Positions 35,691 to 48,270 of a DNA stretch of 64,000 nt are shown in pieces (position 1 is the first letter of the stretch; the number at the start of each line of letters is the position of its first letter). A program made the position numbers and the translations under genes. Source of the DNA: Clarkia xantiana subsp. parviflora (lineage: Eukaryota; Streptophyta; Magnoliopsida; Myrtales; Onagraceae); the NCBI GenBank assembly GCA_036873135.1, contig JAPTYO010000011.1, positions 8,919,071 through 8,983,070 of the forward strand, read 5' to 3'. Below the pieces are notes generated by a model. It did no database searches. It was given only the letters and a program-made list of their open reading frames with translations, and was not told the DNA's origin.

Positions 35691-36675
35691 TAATTATACT
35701 ACATCTAGCAAATCATCATACCATGCCATAAATATCGAACACAACATGCTTACGCGTCATGCGTCTAATGTTTCTAGCATACATAATTCTACGTAAAGTA
35801 AATTATCAGGTGCATTCTATTGTGAACATCCTAGCATACGCGTCAAAACATGCAATATCCGCACACATCATGCATAATTGGCGACTGGAATTTTCGGTTT
35901 TATAAAACGCTTTGAAAATATTAGGGGCTGTTTTGCAATTCATGCTTACAATCAATCATGCGAATTTCTAGACATGGATTCTAGGCACTTTCAATCAGCA
36001 TAGCATGCCTATCCTATTGCACAAACCATATATTTAAATCCCAGAGCTCAATGCTCGCAATATAATATCCAGCTAGCTTGACTAAGTCAAGACGACAGTT
36101 ATAATTATATCAAAATATATGATGCAGAAAGTAAACAATTGCAAATCAGCCCACTAATTTAATCCAGTCCCAAAAACATGCAAGTCCGAGATCCATCCCC
36201 ATAATCGAAACCAGGCATTAGGGTTTTGATTGAAACGTGTATTAAAACACAAACCCTAAGAGCACTGTTTAGGCTAATTTTAAAGTTCGAAAATATTTTG
36301 GATTTAAAATTTGACATCCTATTTTATTGAACAATTTAAAATTCCGGTTTGGTCCGAAACAGTTCAATAAAATAAGATAGTGGTTCGGTTTATCACTCAA
36401 AACCGGTTAGGTTAGGTTCAATTTAGTTACTATGGTCCGACCCGACCCGATTAAGAAAACCCGGATAGGTTTATCCCGATCCGGTTTGGCAATTGGACCG
36501 GCCCATGAACCCTAGGGTTCGGCCGAAATAATTCTATAGACTAAGTAGGGTTTTAAAATCCACCATAAAACTTAACTTAGCCATCAAGAATTATTAATTA
36601 TATAAAATAATTTCCAATAATGCTTATATATATATATATAAAAATTCGGCATATATATATATATATTTATATATA
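35691..36675 (-). other. Copia-3 copy B leader, first part
   Basis: Non-coding; colinear with 25850-26880. It ends in an AT-rich microsatellite into which the Helitron-like element inserted. Confidence 0.6.
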
Positions 36676-38181
36676 CTAGAGAAATATACACGTGCGTTGC
36701 ACGTGCAGGGACCTATTCGTAATTTTTTTTAGTATTTGCTGTTTGTATTAGAATTCTTTAATTCAATATTTTTTTTTAGTATTTTCCGTTTGCATTATAT
36801 TTTTTTAATAAGAATGTGCATGTGTATTATTAGGATTTTATAATGTTTTGAATGTTAGTATCTGGGAGTATTAAAATTTATGCCTCATGAATAAGTTCGG
36901 CCATCAGCAAAAAGAAAAAAAAGGTTCGGTCTTATGAAATGCTGTAACATAAAGATTACCAAGATAGCAAGCAATATATACATTGTAGAAGTATAAAGAA
37001 GTAATGTAATCAAATATGTTACTTATGAACCCCAATGGTGTGTTTACAACAACAATAATACTTGGAGACAACACCCCCCAAATGCATATATATATAGTAA
37101 TCAACTACAAGTAGATATCCCAAAAACTCACTGAAGCGCGGTAGAAGATCCACCCCTGCAGGAGAGTTGTTAGTACGACGAATAGAGAATGAGTTAGATA
37201 CACAATTAGAAAATGTTGAATGTAAAAATAATTTATTTCATTGACTTCACACCATAAAGATAGAAAATGTCATCAAATGGTGTAAATCTCAATCAAACTA
37301 ATAAATGTTCCTTGCAATTACAAAGCATGTTAGGTTGTTGAAGTGTAACAAGCAAAGCACTGTAAAAATACGTGCCTCTAGTATGGAAATAATAGTACAT
37401 GTAGCAAGAAGGAATTTGACAGGATAATATCCATGTTGAATCAAGGGTTCAAGAAATTTGTGTCACCGATTAAATAAGACGTTGTAAAATGATATAAGCT
37501 CTACTTGTCCGACATAGTTGGCTTGGCTTTGAATATCTCTATCCTTATATTCATTTGTCATGAGTTGTAGTTTGAAATAGAGAAATATGATTTCGGTTCT
37601 TAGTAACCCAAAGCGAAAGACTAATGACTATATGGCTGCATATGATTGTTGGCGAGGCAGAGAATTGGTCGGCCTACGAGAATGATCAGCGGAATTCAGA
37701 TGGAAGAGGCCGACCTATAAAGATAAAAACAACGATGTTAACAAAGAGTTCCATTAAAGGGACAACAAAGGAAAACGAGATGAACTAAACATATCGGCGT
37801 TGATGGAGAGTTTGATTGAAAAGACAGTATCGGAGAAGAACGGGATGTCGAATAAAACAAAACGGCAGAAGGAAGGATGATAATGATGACACCATGGGTT
37901 TATGTAGGAGAGGATTGGGATAAAGATTGAACTATGATATGTTTGCTGCGTTGATATGGTTAGAGGGACAACAAAGCGGTGATGAAACTATGGTGGCTGT
38001 TAAAAAAACAAACTGTGGTGGCAGTACGACATACCGATGCTTGGGAGTTGGGGCTAACTACAATGGTACAGAGGTGTCTCGGTATTTAGAGGCGCCGTTT
38101 AAAAAAAAAAGAGATTTAAAGGGTAAAAGTTAGTTAACATTGTTGAACCACCTCAATGCCTCTTTGTTTTTTATATAGAGA
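36676..38181 (-). mobile_element. Non-autonomous Helitron-like element, 1.5 kb
   Basis: On the - strand it begins TCTCTATATAAAAAACAAAG, a typical plant Helitron 5' end, and ends in CTAG followed by T. The hairpin GCACGTGCAACGCACGTG lies about a dozen bases before the end (36689-36706). It interrupts the Copia-3 leader at an AT-rich site, and the leader resumes at 38182 in register with 26885. No Rep or helicase ORF. The 5' base before TC is T rather than the usual A. Confidence 0.7.
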
Positions 38182-38269
38182 AATATATATATAAATATTG
38201 TCAAGATTCTATCTTTGAGATGTAAATCAATCAACAATAAAAATATATATTAATATACAATTTTGGCCG

Positions 38270-38306
<37 letters not shown>

Positions 38307-39021
38307 CAAGATTCTATCTTTAAGATATAAATCAATCAACAATATAAAAATATATATATTAATATATTTTCAGCCGAATTATATATATTATATATTATAT
38401 ATAAAATATTGTCGAACATATCTTTTAGGATTAAAATATGTAGACAATATATCTTCTTAATTGTTTAATAGTAACTAAATCTATCAATATATATATTAAC
38501 CCTATTTTAATCCTTATATATTGATAGTTAATATCTTTTACAATATTATATTAGAACCTATTCTTATTTCCAACTTCTAGATATAGTTACCTATTAATAA
38601 AATTTAAAAATGGCAACCTATATCTATTATAGATTGTGCCGAATTTTTAATTGCTTGGTGGCCAAGAAAATTAATTTTTTTTACCTAAAACACCCTTAGG
38701 AATTTTCGGCACTAACAAGAAAATTGGAAAAGTTGTCAAATTTTAAGATCAAACTCTAACTTGATCATGAATCCAAAACATGTTCTTGATAAAACTCATG
38801 GTGTTCTTGAAGATCATGAACATCAAACTTAAATTGATCATGAAAAATTCGGTTTTGATCTAGAAAAACATGTAAATTTGAAAATTTTAAGTTTTTAAAG
38901 ATCAAACACGAAATCTACTTAAAAATTTCGGATTCTTCATGGTGTTCATGAACATAAAAAATTCGGTTTTTATAAACATCAAGAACATCAGTTTATCAAA
39001 ATTTTAAGAACTCCTAACACA
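38182..39021 (-). other. Copia-3 leader next to 5' LTR, with ~110-bp tandem duplication
   Basis: ATTGTCAAGATTCTATCTTT and AAATCAATCAACAATA recur (38198, 38303). A (TA)n run occupies 38271-38302. The rest is AT-rich with runs of ATCAAGAACATCA type. No gene. Confidence 0.7.
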
Positions 39022-39034
39022 GGCTCTGATACCA
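39022..39034 (-). other. Copia-3 primer binding site (tRNA-iMet)
   Basis: - strand TGGTATCAGAGCC, one base from the LTR end. Confidence 0.9.
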
Positions 39035-39035
39035 C

Positions 39036-39582
39036 TGTTGGATTACGGGGACGTAATACTACGAATGCTAAACGTGTACTAGCAAGAAATCTAATCTACG
39101 CAGCGGAATTAGTACACATACCTTTTAGCTTTCCTACCCAAGAACGATGTGGAGGGAGTTCTGATCCTCCGGTCGGAACCACGTGCAAGTTCTTCGTTAG
39201 AAGAAGTCCCACGCGATGTAGCTCCACAGCAAGACCTCTGATCGATTCTTCAACAGAGATGGAACCTCAGACCAGAAATTTAACTAAGGGAAACAAGTGT
39301 TCTCAATGGAGATCCTTGTTATTATGAATGAGTGTATAAACCCTTAGCAGACACCCCTATATATAGTATTGGTGGAATTGCCAAAAGGCAACTCCAACCA
39401 ATGTGGTATAGGGTGGCCGACCGAATTGCATGTATAAAGGGGAGGCCCAATTTTGAGCCTCCCTTGTCAATTACTAATTGGATTTGGCCCAATTAGCCCA
39501 GATTGACAATTACCTAATTAACTTAGGTAATTCCCTTAATTAACGGGCTCCTATTACGGCGCCACGTCACCATACGCTAACA
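39036..39582 (-). repeat. Copia-3 5' LTR (right)
   Basis: 547 bp, TGTTGGATTACGGGGACG ... CACCATACGCTAACA. Aligned with 19929-20500 it has several small deletions and many substitutions, more than expected for LTRs of a young single insertion. Confidence 0.88.
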
Positions 39583-39978
39583 CCCGGGCAGTATCAAGAA
39601 ACCCCCGGACATCCACACACCCAATTTACGCACTCCCGACCTACGGGCATACCCTTTCTCCCTATCCTAAAGGGAATATTCCGCGGACCCTACCTCATTT
39701 CGGCGGGGCCTCGTGGCCAAATCCCCAAACTCTATAAATACCCCTTCATATCCTTCGTTCCAGGTAAGTGAATCCCGAACGCTCTGACCTCTCTCTACTT
39801 TATCTCTCTAGAAACCGAGCTCTTACTTAGGCGTCGAAGAGGGTTCGCCGGAAACAACCCCCTCCAGCGCAATCCTTTTTGCAGGTATACGGGAGCACGA
39901 AGAGAAGGCGAGCACATTCACGGATCAAGATCTCGAAGGCGCACTCTACGGACGAACCTTGACGGCTCTAATCCAACA
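39583..39978 (+). repeat. Truncated Tat LTR (R-U5 side)
   Basis: Contains a TATA box (CTATAAATACCCC near 39732), the conserved TTAGGCGTCGAAGAGGGTT block and an end in CTAATCCAACA. The U3 start is missing at the Copia-3 boundary. No PBS follows. Confidence 0.7.
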
Positions 39979-40884
39979 GTTCTCGAGAGCGTAGTAGAAG
40001 ACGACGTTGAGGACACGTCTCGAGGTAGGCGCGATAGACCTGATCAGTTATAGTGGTAATGGAGTAGCACAACGTAGCACTCCATTGCTTATATTTCCTA
40101 TGTTATACCGTAGTGTCATGGAGTAGAACTCCTTTATATGATAACCACTTATTCGATATGAGGACCTGATAGACGCTCCGAGGGGCATTGACATGATAGC
40201 CACTTATTTGATGTGTGTTTTGAAGGCGTGCGCGCTTGGAGGTGCGTGCGTTTGGCGATGCTTGCACTTGGCGGTGTGGACGCTTGGAGGTTCGCTCGCT
40301 TGGAGGTTTGCGCGCTTGGAGGTGCGCGTTCGAAGGATTCCACCTTTTTCTAGCAGTGACCCTTCTCCCTTTAGTGTTGGGTACACGACCACCGATTTTT
40401 AGGGGGTGGTGGAGTACTATAACTGCCATAACCAGCGGGGCCCTTTGAGAAAACATTGGGCGTCCAGACGCCGCATAAGTGTGCGGAGTGAACATTGACA
40501 TGTTGTATGGTCACACTCCATGGGATGGCATTCCATATGGTTGTTCTTGCGGAGGCATGCCATAGGGGAATCCCTTGGGGGATCTCCCTGTTGTGTTCTT
40601 CGAGACTGCGTTTGAGCGCTTGTCTGAAACTCCTTGCTTGGATATCTACGCACCATAAATGTCGAGGCAGTCGATGACTCCTCTTGAGTCTTGAGGGGCA
40701 GGAGTGGGTGGCTCCTCCTTTGGTCTTGTCGCTCTTGGTACTTGCGTGTTGTGATGTAGATGTGGTCTTGAACTCTCAGGTGGAGGCTCGTTACCCGCAG
40801 TGGGTTCACCTCTTGACTGTTCACTCGCTGTCATCGATCTTGTTATAGCCAGACTTTGTTTTCGAGTCACTCAGACGACGCCAA
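39979..40884 (-). pseudogene. Tat-4 gag N-terminus, truncated and broken
   Basis: Directly inside the LTR at 40885-41461. The PBS-like TTGGCGTCGTCTGAGTGAC is at 40866-40884 (- strand), then an ATG at 40870 (MTRKQSLAITRSMT), a Pro/Glu-rich stretch to about 40646 and further open pieces in other frames to 40103 (Arg/Ser-rich, from GCGCTTGGAGGT repeats). No capsid, knuckle or pol. 39979-40100 shows nothing recognisable. Confidence 0.55.
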
Positions 40885-41461
40885 TGATGGATCAAGCTCG
40901 TCGGGGGTCCGATCTTGGTGGCCTTTCGTCGAGTCGAGATCGCTTTCCTTACTCGTATTCTGCTCTTTCCGTTCCTTTCATTGCTTACCTGTACAAGGGG
41001 TAAGCCGGGGAGGTGTCCGGTGAACCCTCTCTGATGCTTAAATGACAGTTCGTTTTAGAGAGATAAAACTCTAGAGAGAGGTCAGAGCACTCAAGTGAAA
41101 TCCCCTTGTAAATGAAGGATATAAGGTCGTATATATAGGGATTCTGATGTTGGCATTGGAGGGGCCCACATTTACGGGTGGAACCCGTGTAATATTCATA
41201 TAGGTGTGTCATGCGTATAACCCGGGTGTTGATCACCCGGGCGTCGGGGGCCGGACGCGCCGGCCCCGTTATGACCGGACCAGTCCAGTCTCTGGTCCGG
41301 TGAGACCGGACTAGTCCAGTTGGGGGGTCGCTCCGTCTGGACGGAGGTTTCTTGAAGGACTAGCGCGTGGTTTTATCGAGTCTCGGCCACTTAGCATGTT
41401 CGGGGTCGACGGGATGATCAAGTCGAGTCTTAGTGAGGTCCAATCGGGTGTATATCCATCA
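40885..41461 (-). repeat. 5' LTR of Tat-4 (family F)
   Basis: 577 bp; on the - strand TGATGGATATACACCCG ... TTGATCCATCA, followed by the PBS. Shares the GAGAGGGTTCACCGG block. CCGGACCAGTCCAGT-type inverted repeats are at 41270-41320. No TSD partner was found. Confidence 0.75.
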
Positions 41462-42105
41462 TGTAACCTCTTTAAGGGAAATACCGTTATGGATGCTCTA
41501 AACTTTGTTAGAATGTTAAAATTCACTACATGTTATATCGTTCAATCTAATGTCTATAATTTGTACATTGTTGTAATGGACTAATAGGGTATATCAACAG
41601 TGAATACATGCGCAACACATATACAATTTCCATTTAAAATGAACGGGTAATTAACGGAAGTAACACATGTTTAGCTCTTAATTTCTTGATCAATTACAAT
41701 TTACAGGGGTGAGTTTGAGGTTTTCTTGAGGGATAAAAGATAACTGAAAACTATAAGGGTCCAAGAAACTGAAAGAACAAACTTCTAGGGGGCTAATGGC
41801 AATATTCACATAAAGATCCACTAACTCGACTGCCATATCATTACCATAGTTAAATTAACTAACCAGAGTGGTCAGTTAACTCCACTAAGCGCCACTACTC
41901 CGGTTCGCTGACAATAATAAACAGAAAATAAAAAATAAACAAAATGATACGGATCCAGATGGAGCATAATAACGCCGTAACGGGATGGCTAGGTAACAGA
42001 CGTCGAGGTTGATAAGGAAGATCAAATGACAGCCGTTAGATCGTATAATTTAGGGTTGGGATTCCTCTGTGCGGAACGGTCGCGTGACGGAGAGTGGAAG
42101 AGGAG
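41462..42105. other. Intergenic host sequence upstream of DUF1639 gene
   Basis: AT-rich, no ORF and no clear element. It probably contains the promoter of the next gene. Confidence 0.4.
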
Positions 42106-42109
42106 TTAG

Positions 42110-42119
42110 GGGTATAAAG
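42110..42119 (+). promoter_or_regulatory. Putative TATA box of the DUF1639 gene
   Basis: GGTATAAAGC, about 30-50 bp before a GA-rich stretch (42160-42240) typical of a 5' UTR. Position and composition only. Confidence 0.35.
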
Positions 42120-42139
42120 CTGTGCGCTTTAACGAAGCA

Positions 42140-43745
42140 TAGGCCATTGATTTTAATTGTATCAGAGAAGAGAGAGAAACAAAGAAACAGAGAGAAGAGG
42201 AAGAAGAAGAAGAAGAAACAGAGGAAGAAGATTTGGAGAGGATGACTCTTCTCTTCTGTATATAGAGTATCTGTTAGCTTCTCTTAAGGATTTCCGGCAG
42301 CCAAACGGAGGAAGATTCCGGTGGTTATATTTGGTTTGGAGGAGAATGCCGACGATCTGAACCACCGAAGATGAAGAGAGCTTCGTCATCGTCGCTGTTC
42401 CAGTGAATCTGGTGCCGTGAGGTAGTAATTAATGTTCGAGTTGAATCCATTTGATTTCGTTTCATCGTATACAGAATCTAATCAGTTTTCTCCTTTTCTG
42501 TTGCAGATACAATTTTGAAGTTGATTCTGGATATTTGGATCGATTGCTTTGAGATTTCGGGAGGGAAAAGGGACGTTTGTGGCGGCTTCGTGAAGATCAG
42601 TTTCTAGATATCAACGAATCGGAACCTTATATTGAATGTCCAAAAAAATGTCGAGATTTCGTTAAAATATTGAACAGGCCAAGTGATTAAAGGTCTGAGA
42701 GAACAATCAACTTACAAATATGAGCCTAAATCGAGTTTCGAATTCGTAATAAAAGCTAAAGATTTGATGGTTTTGATCACAGTTGAGGAGGGGATTGGAG
42801 ACGACGACTTCTCGATCCTAGTTGCAGTTTCTTTGCATTGACAGTCATCTTCTGGACGGGAAGATCTAGTTAAGAGTTCAGATTGGATTTCTCCGTAGGG
42901 GCAGCAGAAATAGGTAACTGCTATTTCATGGCTTGACCAAGTTTTCTGTTTTCTTATTTGGTTAAATCCTTATAATTCCAACTTCTCTTTGCTGTTTTCG
43001 GCAGCTTAAGATGCTGATTTGCTCTTGATTTTGGTAATTTGCAGAAGTCAGCCGGTCTCGTATCTATAATCAACCCAGAAGATAAAGTTTTGCTGTGGAG
43101 AGTTTGATTTTTCCAGGTAATGTGCCATTTTTATTCTCTCCTTCATCCCCTTCTTCTGCCAGAACCAGTTCAACCTTCTGGAGTATCAAAGCCTTCGCTT
43201 CCTCTTCATTTTCCCAGTCTCTTTCGGTTCGATCCCTTCATCTTCTCAATCTGTTGATTACGAGCTTCCTCATCCTCCACGGTTTAAACTGACCAACCTT
43301 TTGAAGAAACTCGTTAAAATCCATGGCCTCCTTTAAATATCACACCTTTCGCTCTGCAGATTCAATGTCCAATTGAGCAGTTAGGAAAAATTTCTGATCA
43401 TCCTCTTCTCTGATTCCTGAAAAGCTGTTGCTTTCTTGATCAAGATCGTCTCTTCCGTGAAGATGACGAAAACTCCCACTTCAATCCATGCAGATCCTGC
43501 AATTCTGCTCGTTTCTTCATTCTGTTTCCTCAACATTTCGACGTCCTTTCGTGGCAATTTATCTTCTGCGATTTGTATCCGAAATCTGAATCTAAATCCA
43601 ATTTCACTTTGGAGGGACAAGTAATCGTAACTGAGTTATCTTCTTTTTTCGATTTTGTATTAATTTGAATAATAAATTTGCTATTTTTTGGTTGATGGGA
43701 CAGGTTGGGAATTTAAAGTAAAAATATATTAAAGAGGAAGGGAAG
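42140..43745 (+). other. Putative 5' UTR of the DUF1639 gene with three introns
   Basis: Possible leader exons are about 42140-42421, 42507-42913, 43045-43116 and 43704-43745. The intervening introns have donors GTAGTA, GTAACT and GTAATG and acceptors TTGCAG, TTGCAG and GGACAG. (GAAGAA)n-rich sequence, small upstream ORFs and no long frame fit a leader. Unsupported by transcripts here; part of it could be an alternative first exon or a separate RNA. Confidence 0.35.
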
Positions 43746-46700
43746 ATGGAAAGGGAGTCTATCATCAGGGCCAACGGCAGCAGAGACAGAGAGAGAGGCG
43801 ACGGTGGTGGTCTACTGAGATCGACCTCCCAAACGACGACGACGTCGTCAGACTTCGGGTTGCAGTGGGGGAACCGAAAGCGGCTCCGGTGTATGAAGGT
43901 CCAGGTCAAAGACGATTCTTTAGCCCCGAACCACAAAACCACGGCTCGGGTTGATCGAAGAGTCGTAAGGGCGGACAAGGACCCGAACCAGGCCCAAAAC
44001 CACCACACTAACGGCAACGGTTACTTGAATTTGCGTCAACGGCCCTGCTCTCCTCCTCTGCCGCCACCTCAGCGAGTCCTCAGGTACTCTTTTATCTTTC
44101 TTAAAACTCTAATTTCCCCCCATAATTTTATATTTATTTCGTCCCACTCCTAGTAGACACTCCACGATCCGAATCTCATCTTAAAAAATCATTTAAAAAA
44201 AAAAATATAATAAATATTCGCCGGCGCGTGAGGATCACGCTCCGTCGGTTCGGCGCTGGCTCTGTGTCGGAGGTAAATTAAGACACCGAAGCGGGCCAGA
44301 TATAAGAGAGAGAGAGAAGTGTGGTGTGTGTGGTGGCGGCTCCCCACTAGAAACTTGGTGGGTTTTATAGCAGCCCATATCTTAGGTGGATGGAAGGATC
44401 TTCTTCTTCTTGTCTAATCTCATCTCCTTTAGATCTGTCTTTGAAATATGCTCTGTTTCTTTATTTGAATTGAAGAGGGAATCAATCATATATTCACATG
44501 TTTTATCACTTTGCTTCCAGGTTAGTATTTTCATTCTTTCTCTACTTTTATATGTTTTTTTCAAAATAATTTTATAGACTTTTCCCAATTATTTTGCATG
44601 AACCAAACTCCCAATCCACTATTTCTATTTTGACAAATTAGCGCCACTTAATTAAATATGTCTAATGAAAAAAGTATTTTGGAGTTATCTTTTTACTATT
44701 TTAATGTTGTTAATTTTCAGTCCTAACTTGGATTTTACATTTTTTTTCTTAACAGAGTAAATTAACACAATTTGTATTTTATTTTATAATAAATAATTTT
44801 TTCTTAAAACTTATTATATATATTATTATTTTAAATTAAAAACTTTTAACTTAATGGAGAAATTTTTTCATGAAATATTCAAACAAAAAAAATTCTTACA
44901 TTTCTTATTCAACCAAATCTAACAAACTAAATCACAATAATACTTACCCTCCATATAAAAATGGGGTATGTAAAAAAATGGAGGAAAAAAATGCAAACAA
45001 TATACACAATTATATTAGTAAGAATGTTAGATAAAATTTAACCGGTAATAAAAAGTTGAAAAAAATAAGAAAGAAAAAAAAATATTAATCATGAGATGTA
45101 AGAAAATAAACTTCTTTTAAAATTAAATGAGTAATTTTAATCATTTCTAATGCAAAGAATACCCTACCATACCTTACACAACACGGAGGATTTATTCTTT
45201 AAATTTGGACGCTATTAATTCTGTATTTTATCATAAACCTTATATTAATTTGCCCCTTTCGAAGTAGGTTTGAAGCTGTGGTAGGGTATATATTATTTTA
45301 TGTTCAAATGTTTTCTTTCCGTTATTTTTCTTTTAAAATTGAAATTTGTTCACAGATCTACTCTTGTTGATCTGTCTGTCTGTGATCACAAATTTTTCGG
45401 ATCGTAACAGATTGAAATGGAAGTGGATTTCGTGGACTCATTATTATATTATAATTATTATTATTTTAAAAAATGAAGTAGTTGTATAAAAAAATGTTTG
45501 ATGGAAAATAGAAAATAGAGAACTAATATTTTTTGGGCTAATAAGAAAAAGACCAAATAGTTGTGAGGCTTATACGTGTCTACTATCTCTTATTGCTAAT
45601 GTGGGTCCCCTAACACAAGTGGACTGGTTAAGTGAATTTACTCAAGACTAGAAACAATTGAATAGAGCCATTACAAATAATTCAAAGGATTATGTTACAA
45701 AATGATTTTCTTATATATTTAATAATGTTTCCACATACAAATACTTTCAACATATGCTTTTTTTTTTATCCTCAATTATTGTAGTGCTCCATTATGGTGA
45801 TTATTTTTTTACCGCTTTATCTTTTAAATTAAAGTTTTTAAGTTTAAACCCTGTCAAGTCGTGAAAAAATATGTATGGAGAGTATTTTACTCTTTACTGT
45901 GTGATAGTGAAAGATTAATTTAGATATTTAACCAACGTAATTATCGGTGAAGAATTCCAGGACAGTTTCTAAATAGATAGACATAGACCTTCCTCAATTT
46001 TTTTATTTTATTTTATAAAGTTAATGATTCGTCTTCTATTGTGATTTTAAATTGTTTCTGGCCATTTGCATATAGTGGTAGAGAGGGATCCACTGCACTG
46101 CTGGCTGTGGATCAGTGCAGCTGATTATAGCCTTTCATTTGGTAGAAAGGAAACGACAAAACCTTGGACGTGTTCCACTTCCACCGCTAAGGAACCCCAC
46201 TCGTAAGTCGTAACCAACCAGCCGAAGGGATCTCGGGTCGGGTCGGGTATACCTCTCCCACACCTCCACGCCACGTAGCCACGACCCTAAAACAGAAACA
46301 CGACTTTTTTTTTTTTTTTTTCTTTTCTATATTACTATTATTGTTTAAAAAATGAAAATGAATTTATTTCTGATATAGCAATTTATGGGCACATGATCTC
46401 ATCGCGAAGATCCAACGCACAAAATCGTCCCGAAACGACATCCCTCCTCAAAAGTGTGTCACGTACACAACAATAACAGATTCTGGACTCTATCTCTCGC
46501 TTCTCTCTCAAATATCTATCTCCCTTACTTTTTTTTCATCAATCTATATCATAGGAGAAGAACAGTTAATTATTTATTATTATGAGATATATATAGGGGA
46601 AAAGAGAAGTTTTGTATCATCATCACTTTATTGTCCATCTGCCTACTACACTGACCGATCTAGATCCGAGCTGGGGGCTGTTTGGTAATTTGACACCCAC

Positions 46701-48270
46701 TCGCCAAATCTGGGTTTTTAATCGCGTTGTTTTCTGTGTCTCGTAGACTGAGATGAGATTCATGATTTGGGTGTGTGTAGGAACTCGGAGAATTCTACCG
46801 CCATGAGAGGAGTTGGAGTAGGTCAGAGCAACGGCGGCGTGAGGGGGTTCTCGTTGCCGGACGATAAGCGAGGCGGCCACAACAACCACCACAATGAGGG
46901 GAACAAATCAGCGGCGTCATCGGAGAAGGGGGGCGGGGGGTCGTCATCGGGGGGGAGCGGAGAGCTGGCGGCGGCGCCGGTGTGGCCGCCCAAGTTCGTG
47001 ATCGCTCTGACAAACAAGGAGAAGGAGGAGGATTTCTTCATCTTCAAAGGATCTAAGCTGCCGCAGCGACCCAAGAAGCGAGCCAAGTTAGTCCAGAGAA
47101 CTGTCAATGTAAGCACCTTCCTCTCTCTCAATTTTATCTTCATTCAATTCATTTTTTTATCCAATAAAACTATTTAATTTCATTTACTTTAAAATTTGAC
47201 CTTTCCAAAATATTGAGGTAAAAACACGACGCTTCGATTTTGGCTTGGATTCATTCAACAATTTGAATACTGGAATAGCCATAATAATAAGGAAATATAG
47301 TAATGATAATAAAGTCCTTTTCCAGACAAGCATATATATATTTAATTTAAAATTTGAAATTAATGGGTTCGCTGGCTGGGTTGTATTTTATGGAATTTTC
47401 TTAACGTGGCCTAGTTACTAAACTTCCATAATCGTCTACTTCAATAAGTTTCATATTTATATTTATTTATTATTTAAATATAAATTATTATTATTATTTT
47501 TTTTTTTTGCCAGAATTTTTTATTTTCATTAATTAATAATAAGAAGAAGAAATAAATATGTGTTGTTCGTCTTTGATCGGTGGAGTGGAAGAAACTGCGT
47601 GGAGTTGGGAATTTAGGGTTTGTTATTATTATATTTAGGGGGAGGGGAGGGGAGGGGACCCATCAAGTGGTGCATTGCCTTTAGAAAAAGCCTGAACAAA
47701 ACGTAGGGTGTATTTTAAAGGGACACGTGGCTTCCAGCAAGTGGATAAAGCACCTAACGCTGACCCCCTGCATTGCATTTTCCGGTGGGGTGGTAATCTT
47801 ACATGTGGTCCCATTGTATTTGTCATGATTTGACCATCATACCCCTACAAATTATTCCACCATTTGCTTTTTTTTTTCCTTCTCTTCTATTATTATTATT
47901 ATGAAATAATGATAAAGTTAGTTAGTTAGATAGAATATTTATATTATCTTAAAAAAATCCGTTTAATTAGTGATGATATATTGGTTAATAATAAAAGATG
48001 AGATGGTGGTGCAGTTGGTATGTCCTGGTGGTTGGCTATGTGACTTAACGTTAGAACGATACGAGGTCCGGGAGAAGAAGATCTCTAAAAAGGTAAATTT
48101 TAATTATTAATTAATTAATTAAGATAATAATAGACCGCAGTGATAATAACATGGTCTGTAAATACTGCAAACATTCATGCAGATGATTAATTAATTAATG
48201 TGTAATTATAATGCAGAGACCAAGAGGATTAAAGGCAATGGGGAATATGGTGGAGTCGGATTCAGAATAG
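43746..48270 (+). CDS. DUF1639 family protein, four exons, 265 aa
   Basis: Coding exons 43746-44083, 46781-47108, 48015-48092 and 48217-48270 join in phase (AG|G Arg codon, then phase 0) and end in TAG. All junctions are GT-AG. Residues 41-49 WGNRKRLRC are the N-terminal signature of the plant DUF1639 family. Residues 181-265 carry its C-terminal core: WPPKFVIALTNKEKEEDF, KLPQRPKKRAK (a likely nuclear-localisation signal), CPGGWLCDLTLERYEVREKK and RPRGLKAM. The middle is Gly/Ser/Asn-rich and probably disordered. The biochemical role is unknown. Intron 1 is 2.7 kb. No lesion is seen, so it is probably functional, and it is the only clear host gene here. Confidence 0.9.
44084..46780 (+). other. 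Long first intron of the DUF1639 gene
   Basis: GTACTC ... TGTGTAG. AT-rich with homopolymer runs; a (GA)n(GT)n stretch at 44308-44335. No ORF or recognisable element. An alternative promoter near 46500-46750 is possible but unproven. Confidence 0.6.

Larger units (their letters stand above)
19929..39582 (-). mobile_element. Copia-3: composite, gag-only-like Copia structure with internal duplication
   Basis: LTRs at both ends (19929-20500 and 39036-39582) are the same family and orientation, with PPT next to the left one and PBS next to the right one. The flanking 5-mers (ACAAC left, CCCGG right) do not match, and the left flank lies in a Tat antisense gene while the right flank lies in a Tat LTR. 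Segments 22795-26934 and 26935-38235 are homologous except for the gag region and later insertions (Copia-2, Helitron-like). The coding content is two gag-like ORFs and one decayed RT-RNase H; I find no protease or integrase. Confidence 0.8.

Noticed and set aside
38263..38460. ORF of alternating Tyr and Ile
   Set aside because: Product of a TA microsatellite.
40103..40501. 132-codon Arg/Ser-rich ORF
   Set aside because: Made by GCGCTTGGAGG-type repeats in the Tat-4 gag remnant; out of frame with the gag start.
43381..43620. 79-codon antisense ORF opposite the DUF1639 leader
   Set aside because: No recognisable domain, no convincing continuation, and it lies in a likely leader intron.
46098..46130. 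Small hairpin (CTGCACTG / CAGTGCAG) in intron 1, possible microRNA precursor
   Set aside because: The stem is only 8 bp with a 12-nt loop and no extended pairing; plant precursors need a longer duplex.
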